From: Lachnospiraceae bacterium
GTDB lineage: Bacteria > Bacillota > Clostridia > Lachnospirales > Lachnospiraceae
Assembly (NCBI GenBank): GCA_024690605.1
Contig: JAILOV010000077.1
Span: forward strand, 1 to 60,427
DNA: 60,427 nucleotides
Reading direction: 5' to 3'
The translations under genes were made by a program, and so were the position numbers. The notes beneath the pieces are model-generated. The model was given only the letters and a program-made list of their open reading frames with translations, was not told the origin of the DNA and searched no databases. Position 1 is the stretch's first letter; every line of letters begins with the position of its first letter. Below, in pieces: positions 51,801 to 59,915 of this stretch.

Positions 51801-54600
51801 CATAGTCACAATAATAATCATAACTTCTTTTCGAATAATATTTCGCCAATGCCTTTTCCGCGGTGATCCTGGCACTTTCCACGTTTTTCACGTTCTTCGA
51901 AACCTTCAACATCGCTTCACAGATATCGTGATAGTAGTCGGTGAAATAGGTAGTGTATTCGTAATCAACCCACTTTCCCAGATAAGTATCGTAATAAGAT
52001 GATTTTCTCGGCGCAAGCGCCTCATCCAGAGCTTTGGCTAACAACTGGGTATGCGAGACATGCCTGGTCTTCATCCCGTTCGTCACATCATCATAGAGTC
52101 TCCGGTCGCCGTTGTTCAGGCGGTCACGGAGGTAGACGGTCAGCGCGTCCCGCCAGTGACTGTCGACATCCGACATGTAATGCGTGCCTTCCCGTACGGT
52201 GCCGGTGTCCTGGCCATCCCAATCCGTGATATAAGGCAGGGTCACACAGTACCATAATCTGGTGCTTCGCTTTTCGGAGAAATCGATATGGATCGTGCGC
52301 CTGAGCTCCTCGTTCCAGCTCTCGACCTCCATGGTGGAGCTCTGATAGCCCTTCGCGGCGAGCGGATCCTCGTCCGCGGGCACCTCGCAGATGACGGCAC
52401 TCGTTTCTTCCATTCTCCCCTTGAACTGGGATTCATGATAGGCGAAGAGCGTCTCCACATTGCCGGTCTTAAACGGCGAGGCATTTCTCTGCGACGAAGA
52501 ATCCCACTGACCCGGCTCGGGTGTCAGTCCCATGCTCTCAAGGGAGGCCATCTGCACGTAGAGCCTGCCGTCCGCCAGGTTGTCATAGCCGGTGCCCGTG
52601 GCGGGTTTTTCGAAATTGGAATAGTCGCCCGGCGGCAGATAGTACAGGAAATTGCGGAAATAATAATAGGATCCCGTGTAGATGCTCCGCTTCCAGTTGT
52701 TGGAAAATCCGTTCGTCAGCGTGATGGACGTGGTGCCGACCTTTTTGTAGCCCAGCTTGATGAACCAGAATTTCTTTTCCTTGAACTGCGTGTTCCAGAT
52801 CCTTCCGGTCGTTCCGTTCCAGAGACTGCGGAAGGCATCGTTCACATCCGATGTGAGGGAACTGGTCCGGGAGATCTTGCTTAACTGGATCTGCATCGCG
52901 CCGATATTGTCAAAGAGACCGCTCCTTCTCCCCTTCTCGGCCTTCACACGTTCCTTGTCGGTCATGTAGTAGAGCATTCTCCAGTCGCCCATGATCTTCC
53001 ACAGCCCGGACAGACTCTTGTCTCCGCTTTCGTCGCCCCACACCCATTTGAGTCTCTCATAGTTTTCATTAAATCGCTGCATATCCTCGGCAAACCAGTT
53101 CTTCAGGATCTGCTCCTGCTCCGTGAGTTCATAGCCCGTGTCCTGATAGTCCAGCATCTTGTCGATCTTCGAGATGTCGTTACTGATGTCCGACCACCCG
53201 GCGATAAAGGACGGAAAGCCGGATTCCTTGCCCAGCATGAACGGACTGTAATGATCGGGGACATGCTGCATCTCGATCCCGAGGAACTGCTTCACAAAGG
53301 AGACGTTGCTCCAGTTGTTGGAATTCCCCGTCTTGATCATGTCCATTCCGAGGATCTGCTGCAGCTTCTTGATGTCATTGCCGATCAGATCGTTCATCGT
53401 GATGCCCCTGCCGAGACCGGCCTTCTGGATGTTGTTCAGGGCCCCCGACAGGGAGTTTTCATCGCCGACATGCACGCTGACCGTCTGGTTGTCAAGCTTT
53501 AACCACTCCGCCTTCTGCTTCGGCCAGTTGCGATTGTAGGAGGTGTACTTCACATATTCGCTGTCGAGCTTCACCGAGTAGCAGCTGATGACCTCCTCGC
53601 AGATCTTGGCGTCCGGATCCCACGGAGACGGCCGGTCATAGAGCATGACCGACGCATAGGTCATGTTGTTGGCATCCATCACGGCACTCTTTAAGATGAC
53701 GTTGATACCGGCCGCGACGGCGCGTCGGGAGATGCCGAAGCCCTCGGGATTCGTGACCTCTTCCCCGCTGGGATCGATGTTGCCCTGCTTCTTTTCCTCC
53801 TCCACCTCGTCCATGGCCTCCTGACGCTCTTCCCGTTCCTCTTCGGAGATGTCATCCGCGTCACCGCCCTCCTTCGAGGTCTTGAGATAGTGATAGTCGA
53901 TCAGCTTGTCGATCTCCACCTTGAGGACCGAGGAAAGCGCGGACACATAGACCACTTCGCCCTTGGCGTTGTAGACGGTGGCCGTTCCCGCGCGGTCGAG
54001 CACATAGTAGCGCTCCTCCTCGCCGAGCTTGCCGCCGTAAGCATTGGAGAGCATGTAATAGCCGTCCGCCATGAAGAATTCGACCCCGGTCAGGCGGGTC
54101 GTGTCATCCCCCCGGGAATAGGCCTGGGCGTCCAGCACGCGATAGGCTCTGGAATAGGGATTGTAAGCCATGACGATCAGCGCGTCGCACAGGATCCCGC
54201 CCGACCGGTCGGGAAGCGCGCTGCCCTCCAGGGGAGCCGTTCCCTTCGTTCCCTTGTAGGCCGCGACCTGCGAGCCCTCAATGTAGGCAGGCGCGCTGTA
54301 CATGTAGAGGAATTCGCCCTCGGTGGTGTAGTCGAGACACACGAAATCCACCATCCGCTCGGGATCCGACTCGATGCCGGGGAGCAGATAAAAGGCGTTC
54401 GTGCCCGCGATGTTGTATTTCTTCATGTTCGAATCGAGGGTCTTGTTCGTGTTGACGAGCGGCACCGCCACGGAGGGTGCCATGGGCAGATCGGCACGGC
54501 CGCCGTCCAGGACGCAACCGGCAACAGAAAAACACTGGACAAGTGCCAGAAGCACCGCCAGCGCCCTTCTTTTGAAGTTTTTGCCAAACCCCTGTCTCAT
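48841..54600 (-). CDS. Giant surface lipoprotein of the secretion locus (about 1919 aa)
   Basis: The N-terminus is a lipoprotein signal: basic RR, hydrophobic ALAVLLALVQCF, lipobox SVAGC with the cysteine at 29. The rest is exported. There is an acidic stretch near 240-270 (DISEEEREERQEAMDEVEEE), a Tyr-rich region near 915-945, and a Gly/Ser/Thr linker near 1270-1300. The C-terminal third is helical and ends in a Gly/Ser-rich tail. No known family is recognised. I chose ATG 54600 because it gives the signal peptide directly; GTG 54612 would lie inside the promoter motif. It follows the membrane-anchored 428-aa gene and probably forms the outside part of the secretion apparatus. Confidence 0.85.
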   Translation of the reverse strand: MRQGFGKNFKRRALAVLLALVQCFSVAGCVLDGGRADLPMAPSVAVPLVNTNKTLDSNMKKYNIAGTNAFYLLPGIESDPERMVDFVCLDYTTEGEFLYMYSAPAYIEGSQVAAYKGTKGTAPLEGSALPDRSGGILCDALIVMAYNPYSRAYRVLDAQAYSRGDDTTRLTGVEFFMADGYYMLSNAYGGKLGEEERYYVLDRAGTATVYNAKGEVVYVSALSSVLKVEIDKLIDYHYLKTSKEGGDADDISEEEREERQEAMDEVEEEKKQGNIDPSGEEVTNPEGFGISRRAVAAGINVILKSAVMDANNMTYASVMLYDRPSPWDPDAKICEEVISCYSVKLDSEYVKYTSYNRNWPKQKAEWLKLDNQTVSVHVGDENSLSGALNNIQKAGLGRGITMNDLIGNDIKKLQQILGMDMIKTGNSNNWSNVSFVKQFLGIEMQHVPDHYSPFMLGKESGFPSFIAGWSDISNDISKIDKMLDYQDTGYELTEQEQILKNWFAEDMQRFNENYERLKWVWGDESGDKSLSGLWKIMGDWRMLYYMTDKERVKAEKGRRSGLFDNIGAMQIQLSKISRTSSLTSDVNDAFRSLWNGTTGRIWNTQFKEKKFWFIKLGYKKVGTTSITLTNGFSNNWKRSIYTGSYYYFRNFLYYLPPGDYSNFEKPATGTGYDNLADGRLYVQMASLESMGLTPEPGQWDSSSQRNASPFKTGNVETLFAYHESQFKGRMEETSAVICEVPADEDPLAAKGYQSSTMEVESWNEELRRTIHIDFSEKRSTRLWYCVTLPYITDWDGQDTGTVREGTHYMSDVDSHWRDALTVYLRDRLNNGDRRLYDDVTNGMKTRHVSHTQLLAKALDEALAPRKSSYYDTYLGKWVDYEYTTYFTDYYHDICEAMLKVSKNVKNVESARITAEKALAKYYSKRSYDYYCDYVEAYNNFVVLANTCYNPINQLSAPAKMGYREFRNACNKYGVTGFVTMVAPAGADNNYVTRSKPWYDPVKKQDVQATYSFYFNEDAWWDDANSKSWEQFVDNDLVPSGRYSSDEISAIRDIYKGLLHVTEVIPAGKIPTAYRMKLPPGTTASFATVAEQMGSATTAPEEGAILFHDTATIDQSGDHHFTANIDYVYPQARTGSTIWDLINLLLGLTNSSNAAKGLSDSGIPGAAIDAGYIGYDDGAGDRSQIIVLATDEGVKFYNGVKVNTTNGRDWFVYSSTRSTYITNKDLLTSTGYTPSVQEQTATAMEKLKKEESPDANDGSGLDANGQFVDRGSTAGSASTGSSASSGTGSTANAGNSSTQGDVKDQKAGENLMTKEHVQEVLNSARVGTLKAVTSFTMSGKNEILISAYDTGLSLFNSETGAVVPLANGSYYQSFHVKSTKNKGAETDAVLEEQKDTKEQSYKVLGFNTMDYEYGNLDLARCKVYDLDLAGGKAAAYELAVKQELQQRAVDYIRMPLRTRVNEENKLESIVMTDEEKAAYEEYTKLFAGDEATWTSALDKLAVSIGLLKASDELQTYALNLRKRVADQKAAMNAIYAMLGCGRLTTQQVADNKPYWDNLALRLSTVVERDAMESIMIEIRMREDVAGYLDEETQARYAEYRKVFDMSTEQGEVKLSSTQTLIDEAENLGQNPTTNANVLMQGIQENGDAHDYLTDALGSPTDNEMNKRGEYFNAVLTDIRALVVKLYENQRLEDETDDALYQRIAEKWLSELNPDNFRELDDEVLMDFLKVLNMVDDRIPEGETTLLQAREERIRKAIPDVSSLVDIEALIISEMLQMTKYAGYVNDFTAWQERDFDKPAQRAAMLRQMECYQTIITMFKENKSVKEYLFQLGLSWEDYLRMIIRQIGKGVVYTDDGKVEGAVSDVDEAVDYYNTYGTLNDYSVTADIGEGDAGTGFMGGNGSSSSAPTIGNTVRGPLIKR

Positions 54601-54604
54601 ACTG

Positions 54605-54635
54605 TTATACACGTGTCACCGGAGGATATCCCACG
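54605..54635 (-). promoter_or_regulatory. Locus promoter motif before the giant lipoprotein gene
   Basis: Minus strand: CGTGGGATA (54635-54627), 13-bp spacer, CGTGTATAA (54613-54605). It ends only four bases before ATG 54600 with no ribosome binding site, so the message would be leaderless or nearly so. Confidence 0.7.
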
Positions 54636-54636
54636 C

Positions 54637-55923
54637 CTACCGGACATCCAGCCGCCTGCGGTAAAGCAGGATCACAACGAAGCTCACAACGAGCAGGATG
54701 CCCAGGGCCGCCAGAAACAGCTCCGGGTGCAGCTTCATGCCGCGGGAGATGATGAACTGATAGGTCCTGCTGTTGCCGACGCTGTCCTTCGCGACGATCC
54801 GGTATCTCCCGTCGCCGGCGACCGTATTGTCGGGCGCGTCCAGCGGCATGTTGTTCCAGTAGACCGTGACCTCCGTGTCCGGCCGGTAGATCTGCCAGGA
54901 CACCGGTCCGTCGAAGAGCACCTCCTCGATGGGCACGGAGAAGAGCAACATCGGCGGCGTCGTGTCGCGCACAAAGGACACGTCCCAGGTCGACTTGCCC
55001 AGCGTGTACTGGAGATGGTAGTTCCCGTCCTTCATGAGCTGCAGGCCATAGCGGTCCGTGATCTCCTGCTTCTGCCCGTTGACGGTGACGAGCGAGAGCG
55101 TCAGGCCGGGCGGTGTGCCGATGTAGCCGGTCCGGACCCTTTCATCCACGTTGAGGATCCGGAAGGCGCCGCGCAGCATGAAGCTGTCATCCACCTGCCC
55201 GTTGCTGATGCCGTCCGAGATGAGGATGAACTGATAATCGCCGCTGTAGTTCACCGTGATCGAGTCGCCGTCGATCTGCACGCCGAGATCCGCGGGCTCC
55301 GTCTCGTCGTCCGCGTCCGCCTCCGCAAGCAGCGACTGGTTCTCCTTCCACATGCCCTTGAATTCCATGCCCTCGCCGGCCGTGATGGTCACCGGATCGT
55401 TGGCGATCCCGCCGAGCGGAGCGGTCATGGAAAAATCCGACCCGTTGGGCAGGGTGTAGATAAAACTCTTCCCGTTCTCACTGCGGGAGACCGAGAGCTT
55501 CGGGTGCTCCACCAGGGTCAGCTTGTCCATCGTGATCACCTCGGAATCCCCGATCAGCACAAGGGGAGATCCGTCCGTGGGATCGATCACGATGGCCGTG
55601 GGATTCCCCTGTTCATCGGTGTCCCCCTCTGCCGCGGTGTCTCCCGACGTCGCACGCCCGTCTTGCCCCCGGGCATCCAGGATCGCTTCCGGATCCGTAT
55701 TGTCAGCCGCCATGGCATCCTGCAGCGCCTGCTTGAGCTCGTCGGTGAGCACCTTGCCCTTCAGTTCCTCGGGCAGGTCCTCATCCCCCGACACATCGGT
55801 GAAATCCAGCTCCGGCTCCTCGTTTTCCAACACGATCCTGGCCTGGACGTGCAGTCCCGGGCCGAAGCACAGAAAGAGAAGCGCCGCCGCAATGACTGCG
55901 GTCAGTCCGCGCCGGTATTTCAT
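54637..55923 (-). CDS. Membrane-anchored Ig-like surface protein of the secretion locus (428 aa)
   Basis: It has an N-terminal signal peptide (RRGLTAVIAAALLFLCFGPG, cleavage near HVQA), an acidic low-complexity region (about 35-110), beta-rich domains, and an Ig-like domain near 320-395 with DTTPP, TVYWNN and the GRYRIVAKDSVGNS ending typical of bacterial Ig folds. A C-terminal membrane helix (about 403-422, LFLAALGILLVVSFVVILL) and RRR stop-transfer follow. It is exposed outside and anchored at its C-terminus. Its ATG overlaps the stop of the 101-aa gene. It may form a scaffold around the secretion channel with the lipoprotein. Confidence 0.8.
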   Translation of the reverse strand: MKYRRGLTAVIAAALLFLCFGPGLHVQARIVLENEEPELDFTDVSGDEDLPEELKGKVLTDELKQALQDAMAADNTDPEAILDARGQDGRATSGDTAAEGDTDEQGNPTAIVIDPTDGSPLVLIGDSEVITMDKLTLVEHPKLSVSRSENGKSFIYTLPNGSDFSMTAPLGGIANDPVTITAGEGMEFKGMWKENQSLLAEADADDETEPADLGVQIDGDSITVNYSGDYQFILISDGISNGQVDDSFMLRGAFRILNVDERVRTGYIGTPPGLTLSLVTVNGQKQEITDRYGLQLMKDGNYHLQYTLGKSTWDVSFVRDTTPPMLLFSVPIEEVLFDGPVSWQIYRPDTEVTVYWNNMPLDAPDNTVAGDGRYRIVAKDSVGNSRTYQFIISRGMKLHPELFLAALGILLVVSFVVILLYRRRLDVR

Positions 55924-56225
55924 CCCCGCGCGGTCCTCGCGCCCGTGTTCGGCGCCTCCAGTTCGGGAGCGCCCTTTTCCATATTGCGCTCCCTGCGCGG
56001 CTTTGCCGTATTGGCTTCCTTCTGCCTGCCGGCCTCCCTGCGCTCGATCTCGATCAGTTCCTCCAGCGTGATCCGCCGGCGGTAAGGGTTCTTCTCACCG
56101 GTCTCCGCCTTTTTTTCCTGCAGGGGCTTGTAGCCCTCGACCTTTCTGCGGTCACGCTCGTCGCGCAGAGAGGTGAGCTCCTTTTCCCACAAGGCCTTGT
56201 TCTTTGCACTGTCGAAATAGTTCAT
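55920..56225 (-). CDS. Small charged cytoplasmic protein of the secretion locus (101 aa)
   Basis: This very charged, coiled-coil-like protein begins MNYFDSAKNKALWEKELTSL and continues with EERxRRK-type helices. It contains RRRITLEELIEIERREAGRQ and a basic disordered tail. No signal peptide. It starts behind AGGAAGAGGAAC and overlaps the 428-aa gene by four bases (ATGA), so the two are made together. No family recognised; a linker or assembly factor is possible. Confidence 0.75.
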   Translation of the reverse strand: MNYFDSAKNKALWEKELTSLRDERDRRKVEGYKPLQEKKAETGEKNPYRRRITLEELIEIERREAGRQKEANTAKPRRERNMEKGAPELEAPNTGARTARG

Positions 56226-56284
56226 GACGTTCCTCTTCCTGCCGGCATTGTCTGCCTGAATGATCGTTGTTTTCCTGTTGTCGG

Positions 56285-57073
56285 TTACTCCTGCGCGGCC
56301 AGTTCGTCAAAATACTGTCCGATCGCCATGTTCACGGCTGCCAGATGGATCGTGCTGTCCGGCGCCACCGCCACATACTGATCGAGCGGCCCGTCCAGGA
56401 TCTCCTGCGCCTGCAGGCTCTCGGAAACCATGTTCAGCGCGTCACGCTCGCCCACAACGCCGAGACTGATCTTGCCCTGCAGCAGATCCTGCGCCATCAG
56501 CGACAGATCGGTATAGGGAACGGTGATCATCCCCTCCACATAAGGGATGAGCGCGGCGCTCACGGACACCGGCGTGAGGATCCCGAGCTGCTTGCCGCCC
56601 ATCTGCGACAGGGAGTCCGTGAAATCGTTGCGCGGTGCGAGGAAATAGAGGCCACTCCATCCGTAGGCGCTTGACTTGGCCAGCTCCTTCACAGCGGGAT
56701 CCGTGTTGGAGATCCGTCCCATGAGGATGTCGATCGTGCCGGACTGCATCGCCGAGACACCGATCTCCACGGAACCGTAGGGAGTGATCTCCAGCGCGAC
56801 CTCCTCGAGATCCGCGGCGATCTGCGCGATCTTCGGCTCGATCCCGACATAGGCTTCGCCGTCTCTGGACGAATACTGGTCCTTGCCGGTGACGATCCCG
56901 ACACGCAGGACACCGGCCACACCGCTGTCAACCGGGTTGTTCCGGCTGTTCTTCGAGACGTTTCCCACGATGATCAGGATCAGGATCAGAAACACGAGAC
57001 CGCCGCCGCCGATCGCCACCGGCAGCTTGTGGTTCGCTACAAACTCCTTGACCTTCTCAACTATCCCGGACAT
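56285..57073 (-). CDS. Membrane-anchored substrate-binding-protein-like component (262 aa)
   Basis: One N-terminal helix (about 17-39, PVAIGGGGLVFLILILIIVG) and then an outside domain resembling family 3 periplasmic substrate-binding proteins: LRVGIVTGKDQYSSRDG, VGIEPKIAQIAADL, AMQSGTIDILMGRI, KQLGILTPVS. Such domains bind small ligands, often amino acids. There is no ABC permease nearby. It follows the VirB4 gene, with AAAAAGGAGGAAG and a locus -10 box upstream. I infer a sensing or structural role in the secretion complex, not transport. Confidence 0.8.
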   Translation of the reverse strand: MSGIVEKVKEFVANHKLPVAIGGGGLVFLILILIIVGNVSKNSRNNPVDSGVAGVLRVGIVTGKDQYSSRDGEAYVGIEPKIAQIAADLEEVALEITPYGSVEIGVSAMQSGTIDILMGRISNTDPAVKELAKSSAYGWSGLYFLAPRNDFTDSLSQMGGKQLGILTPVSVSAALIPYVEGMITVPYTDLSLMAQDLLQGKISLGVVGERDALNMVSESLQAQEILDGPLDQYVAVAPDSTIHLAAVNMAIGQYFDELAAQE

Positions 57074-57090
57074 GTTTTTCTTCCTCCTTT

Positions 57091-57099
57091 TTATACACG
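57091..57099 (-). promoter_or_regulatory. Locus -10 box before the substrate-binding-like gene
   Basis: Minus strand CGTGTATAA (57099-57091) is an exact copy of the locus box, directly before the ribosome binding site AAAGGAGG. No matching -35 stands upstream (TTTTAAAACTG instead), so this copy is the least certain of the five. Confidence 0.45.
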
Positions 57100-57125
57100 T
57101 TTTAATGAACAGTTTTAAAACGGAT

Positions 57126-59888
57126 TCAGGTCATCGTAAACAATTCCTCTATCCCTTCCGCCGCCACGATGTTCACGTTGGTGCGCTCATTCGGCGACGT
57201 GATGACGAAGGCGCGGCCGCGGCCGTTGTTGATGATGTCATCCTGCTCGCTCTCGTTGATCGCTCCCGCGTTCTCATAGAGCTTGATCAGATCCGTCATG
57301 TCATTGGGCGCCAGCGGGAAGATGAAGCTGTACTGGCTCGCGTTGATGATGGCGGTGGACTTGCGCGCCAGTTCTTCTGTGCCCACAAAGTCCTTGATGT
57401 TCTGCGTGATGACGATCTGCATACCGTTGTACTTACGGATACGCTTGGCCAGCTGGAACATGAAATCCAGCGCGATGGGATACTTCGCGTCAATGAACAC
57501 GTGCGCCTCGTCGATGACGATGACGATCTTTCTGTGCGCGTTGTACATCATGTTGTACTCACGGTTCTTGATGACCTCGTTGTCCAGCCACTTGAGGACT
57601 AAAAGCATCTGCGCGTTGGCGACCGTTCCGTTCTTGTTGGCAAGAAGCGACTGGAAGTTGAACACCACGAAGTTCTCCTCGGTGGAGATCGTCGCCGGGC
57701 CGTTCCACAGGAGGGAATCGCGGCCGCCCTCGGCAAACTTGGCCACGGAACTCATGAGGATACGCAGGATCCCCTTGGTGTAGTCACTGTCCGCGGTCTG
57801 AAAGGCACCCAGCACCTCGTCAAACACATCCTGGAAGGTCGGGTAGTCCTCGGCCGTGAGCGTTGAGAAATCGGTATCCTGATCGATCCCCTTCTTCAGA
57901 TAGGCCGTGGTGGTCAGATTGTTCAGGAAATCCAGTGCCTCCTGCGTGATGCCGGGCAGGATCTGCCGGTAGAATTCCTCCAGGAACTGCAGGTGCGTCG
58001 AGAAGCTCGTGGACGCCGCCTGCTCCTCGGCACTCTCATCATCCTCTTCGTCGTCGGTGAGCGAGGTGATCACGTGGAACGGATTGAGGCGTCCCTGCGT
58101 GGCGCTTCCGACATCGATGATCTTGCCGTTCAGGCCCTCCGCCATCTTCGTGTATTCGTTTTCCGGATCCAGGATGAAGATCTTGGAGTTCTCCGCCGCC
58201 AGCTGCGCCAGGATCGACTTCGTGGCATAGGATTTACCGGAACCGGATTTACCGATGATGACCGTGTTGGAGTTGACGCGCTCGCTATCCCGCCGGAAGA
58301 AATCGATGAACACCGGCACACCGCCGGATTCGCCGATGAACAGACCGTTCTGATCCTGTAAGCTCTTGTAGACAAACGGGAACGCCGCCGCGACCGATGT
58401 GGAATGAATGCCTCTCTTGTACTTTTCAAAGGCATCGAACGCGGAGAGCTGCATCGAGGAATAGGCCTCGAACTGCTGCATAAACATGTCCGAGGTCTTG
58501 AAGCCCTCCTCGGAGAGTGAACGGCGCACCTCCTTCTTGAGGGACTGGATCGAGCCGGTCTGCTTCACGCCCTTGCGGACCTCGTCCGAGAGCTTGTAGT
58601 CATTGATCTGGATAAAGGTGTTGACATTGAACAGGATCTCGTTTTCACCCTGCAGGAGACGAAGCACATTGGCGAGTGCCTGCAGCTGGGTGTTTAAGTC
58701 GATCATGCGGCTCGCCTTGCCGGTGTTGCTGCGCTGCTCGCGCAGTTCCTCCAGGGAGCGGTCGATCTGGCGCACCGCCTTGGTTCGCTCGATCGGTGTC
58801 ATCTTCATGATCACCTTGGTGCCCACATCGTTGTACATCTTGGCGGCCCAGCTGTTGCCGACCACCACCGGGTAGTCTCTCAGACGCAGCGAGTGCGTGA
58901 TCAGATCGTCAAACTGCACCTGCCTCGTGGTGAACTTGATCTTCTCCGGCAGGATCCAGTCCATGTACTGATCGGGCGTCAGGTTCATCACCTCGCGCTC
59001 GTCGAAGTTCATGGAGTAGTTGTACTTGAGGAAGACCGCCAGTTCCTTGTCCTTGAGCTGTCTGCACTCGATGTTGTTCGTGCCGAACTGGGTGATCGTG
59101 TCCTGCGCCTGCGAGCGGATCAGATCCCGGTCGCGGTCGATGAACATCAGGTAGTGGAACGGCATGTAGATCTTGTCCTTGAAATTAAAGACCTTGAGCT
59201 GTTCGATGCGGTTCTGGATGATGCCGACGCGCACCGTCAGTTCCTCCTCGGTGATCATGCCGTTCAGGAAGGCCTCCTTGAGTTCCTTCATCTTCTCGTT
59301 TTCCGACGTGATGTATTCGTCATAGATCACCGGACGGTCCAGCTTCACCAGGTTGATGACCTCCTCGGGTGCCGCCGTGCGCAAAATACCGCCAAAGACG
59401 CGCTCGATCAGGGCGTCCTGGCGATAGACCGTATAAAAACGAAATTCAACGGAGGGGATTTCCACCACCGTTGCCCAGTATTTTCCGTTATATTCAATGA
59501 ATTCGCCGTTCACTCCGGTAAAGGGGGTGATGTCCTCCACGGACAGTCCCGGGAGCGGCGGTTTCTTCGGTTTCTTTTTGTCCTTGTTATCCCCCTCTTC
59601 CTCCGGCTTTTCGATGGGGGATTCGCCCCGCTTCCGGAAGACCCGCGGCCTCGCCATGTATTTCAGGAAGAAGAACAGGAGCATATACCCCTTGTCGTCA
59701 TCAATGGGGATCACCAGACCCACGGTCAGGACCACGACCGCGATCGCCATGAAGAGGTGCCCCGGCACGTTGGCGACCAGGAGGGACACGGTGAGGGCCA
59801 GGCCCACGGCGCCCACGGCGACATCCATCATCTCGACGCCGTGGAACAGCTCCATTCTGACATTAGTTTTCTTCGGTATGACTCTCAT
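57126..59888 (-). CDS. VirB4-type secretion ATPase with N-terminal PrgI-like membrane region
   Basis: This 920-aa protein has two closely spaced N-terminal membrane helices (about 22-80, in the place and style of the small PrgI/TcpE-like subunit), a charged linker (about 85-110), the VirB4/TraC N-terminal domain, and a C-terminal ATPase. The ATPase has Walker A IIGKSGSGKSYATKS near 550 and Walker B VIVIDEAHVFID near 790. VirB4 proteins power assembly and transport in type IV secretion at the inner face of the membrane. The fusion of PrgI-like and VirB4 parts in one chain is inferred from hydropathy. It starts at 59888 behind a modest GGGAGAAATGC site. Confidence 0.92.
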   Translation of the reverse strand: MRVIPKKTNVRMELFHGVEMMDVAVGAVGLALTVSLLVANVPGHLFMAIAVVVLTVGLVIPIDDDKGYMLLFFFLKYMARPRVFRKRGESPIEKPEEEGDNKDKKKPKKPPLPGLSVEDITPFTGVNGEFIEYNGKYWATVVEIPSVEFRFYTVYRQDALIERVFGGILRTAAPEEVINLVKLDRPVIYDEYITSENEKMKELKEAFLNGMITEEELTVRVGIIQNRIEQLKVFNFKDKIYMPFHYLMFIDRDRDLIRSQAQDTITQFGTNNIECRQLKDKELAVFLKYNYSMNFDEREVMNLTPDQYMDWILPEKIKFTTRQVQFDDLITHSLRLRDYPVVVGNSWAAKMYNDVGTKVIMKMTPIERTKAVRQIDRSLEELREQRSNTGKASRMIDLNTQLQALANVLRLLQGENEILFNVNTFIQINDYKLSDEVRKGVKQTGSIQSLKKEVRRSLSEEGFKTSDMFMQQFEAYSSMQLSAFDAFEKYKRGIHSTSVAAAFPFVYKSLQDQNGLFIGESGGVPVFIDFFRRDSERVNSNTVIIGKSGSGKSYATKSILAQLAAENSKIFILDPENEYTKMAEGLNGKIIDVGSATQGRLNPFHVITSLTDDEEDDESAEEQAASTSFSTHLQFLEEFYRQILPGITQEALDFLNNLTTTAYLKKGIDQDTDFSTLTAEDYPTFQDVFDEVLGAFQTADSDYTKGILRILMSSVAKFAEGGRDSLLWNGPATISTEENFVVFNFQSLLANKNGTVANAQMLLVLKWLDNEVIKNREYNMMYNAHRKIVIVIDEAHVFIDAKYPIALDFMFQLAKRIRKYNGMQIVITQNIKDFVGTEELARKSTAIINASQYSFIFPLAPNDMTDLIKLYENAGAINESEQDDIINNGRGRAFVITSPNERTNVNIVAAEGIEELFTMT

Positions 59889-59915
59889 GCATTTCTCCCT
59901 TCCGACTTTTTCCAG

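Noticed and set aside
43720..54613. Reading the CGTGTATAAT sites as ordinary SigA promoters
   Set aside because: The -10 would be good, but the positions 17 bp upstream show no TTGACA-like box. The constant CG before TGTATAA and the GGGAAT-like block at 13-14 bp fit an ECF promoter better. It cannot be fully excluded for the copy at 57091.
53890..56085. Long open frame on the plus strand (about 731 codons) opposite the lipoprotein and Ig-like genes
   Set aside because: It is antisense to well-supported genes, its product is Arg/His/Asp-rich without motifs, and such frames are common opposite GC-rich coding DNA. The same applies to long plus-strand frames at 6153-7280, 9201-10424, 20629-22170, 37343-38728, 40672-41982 and 58893-60323.
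56285..57073. An amino-acid ABC transporter binding protein
   Set aside because: It has a membrane anchor rather than a lipoprotein signal, no permease or ATPase partner is nearby, and it lies in the secretion operon.
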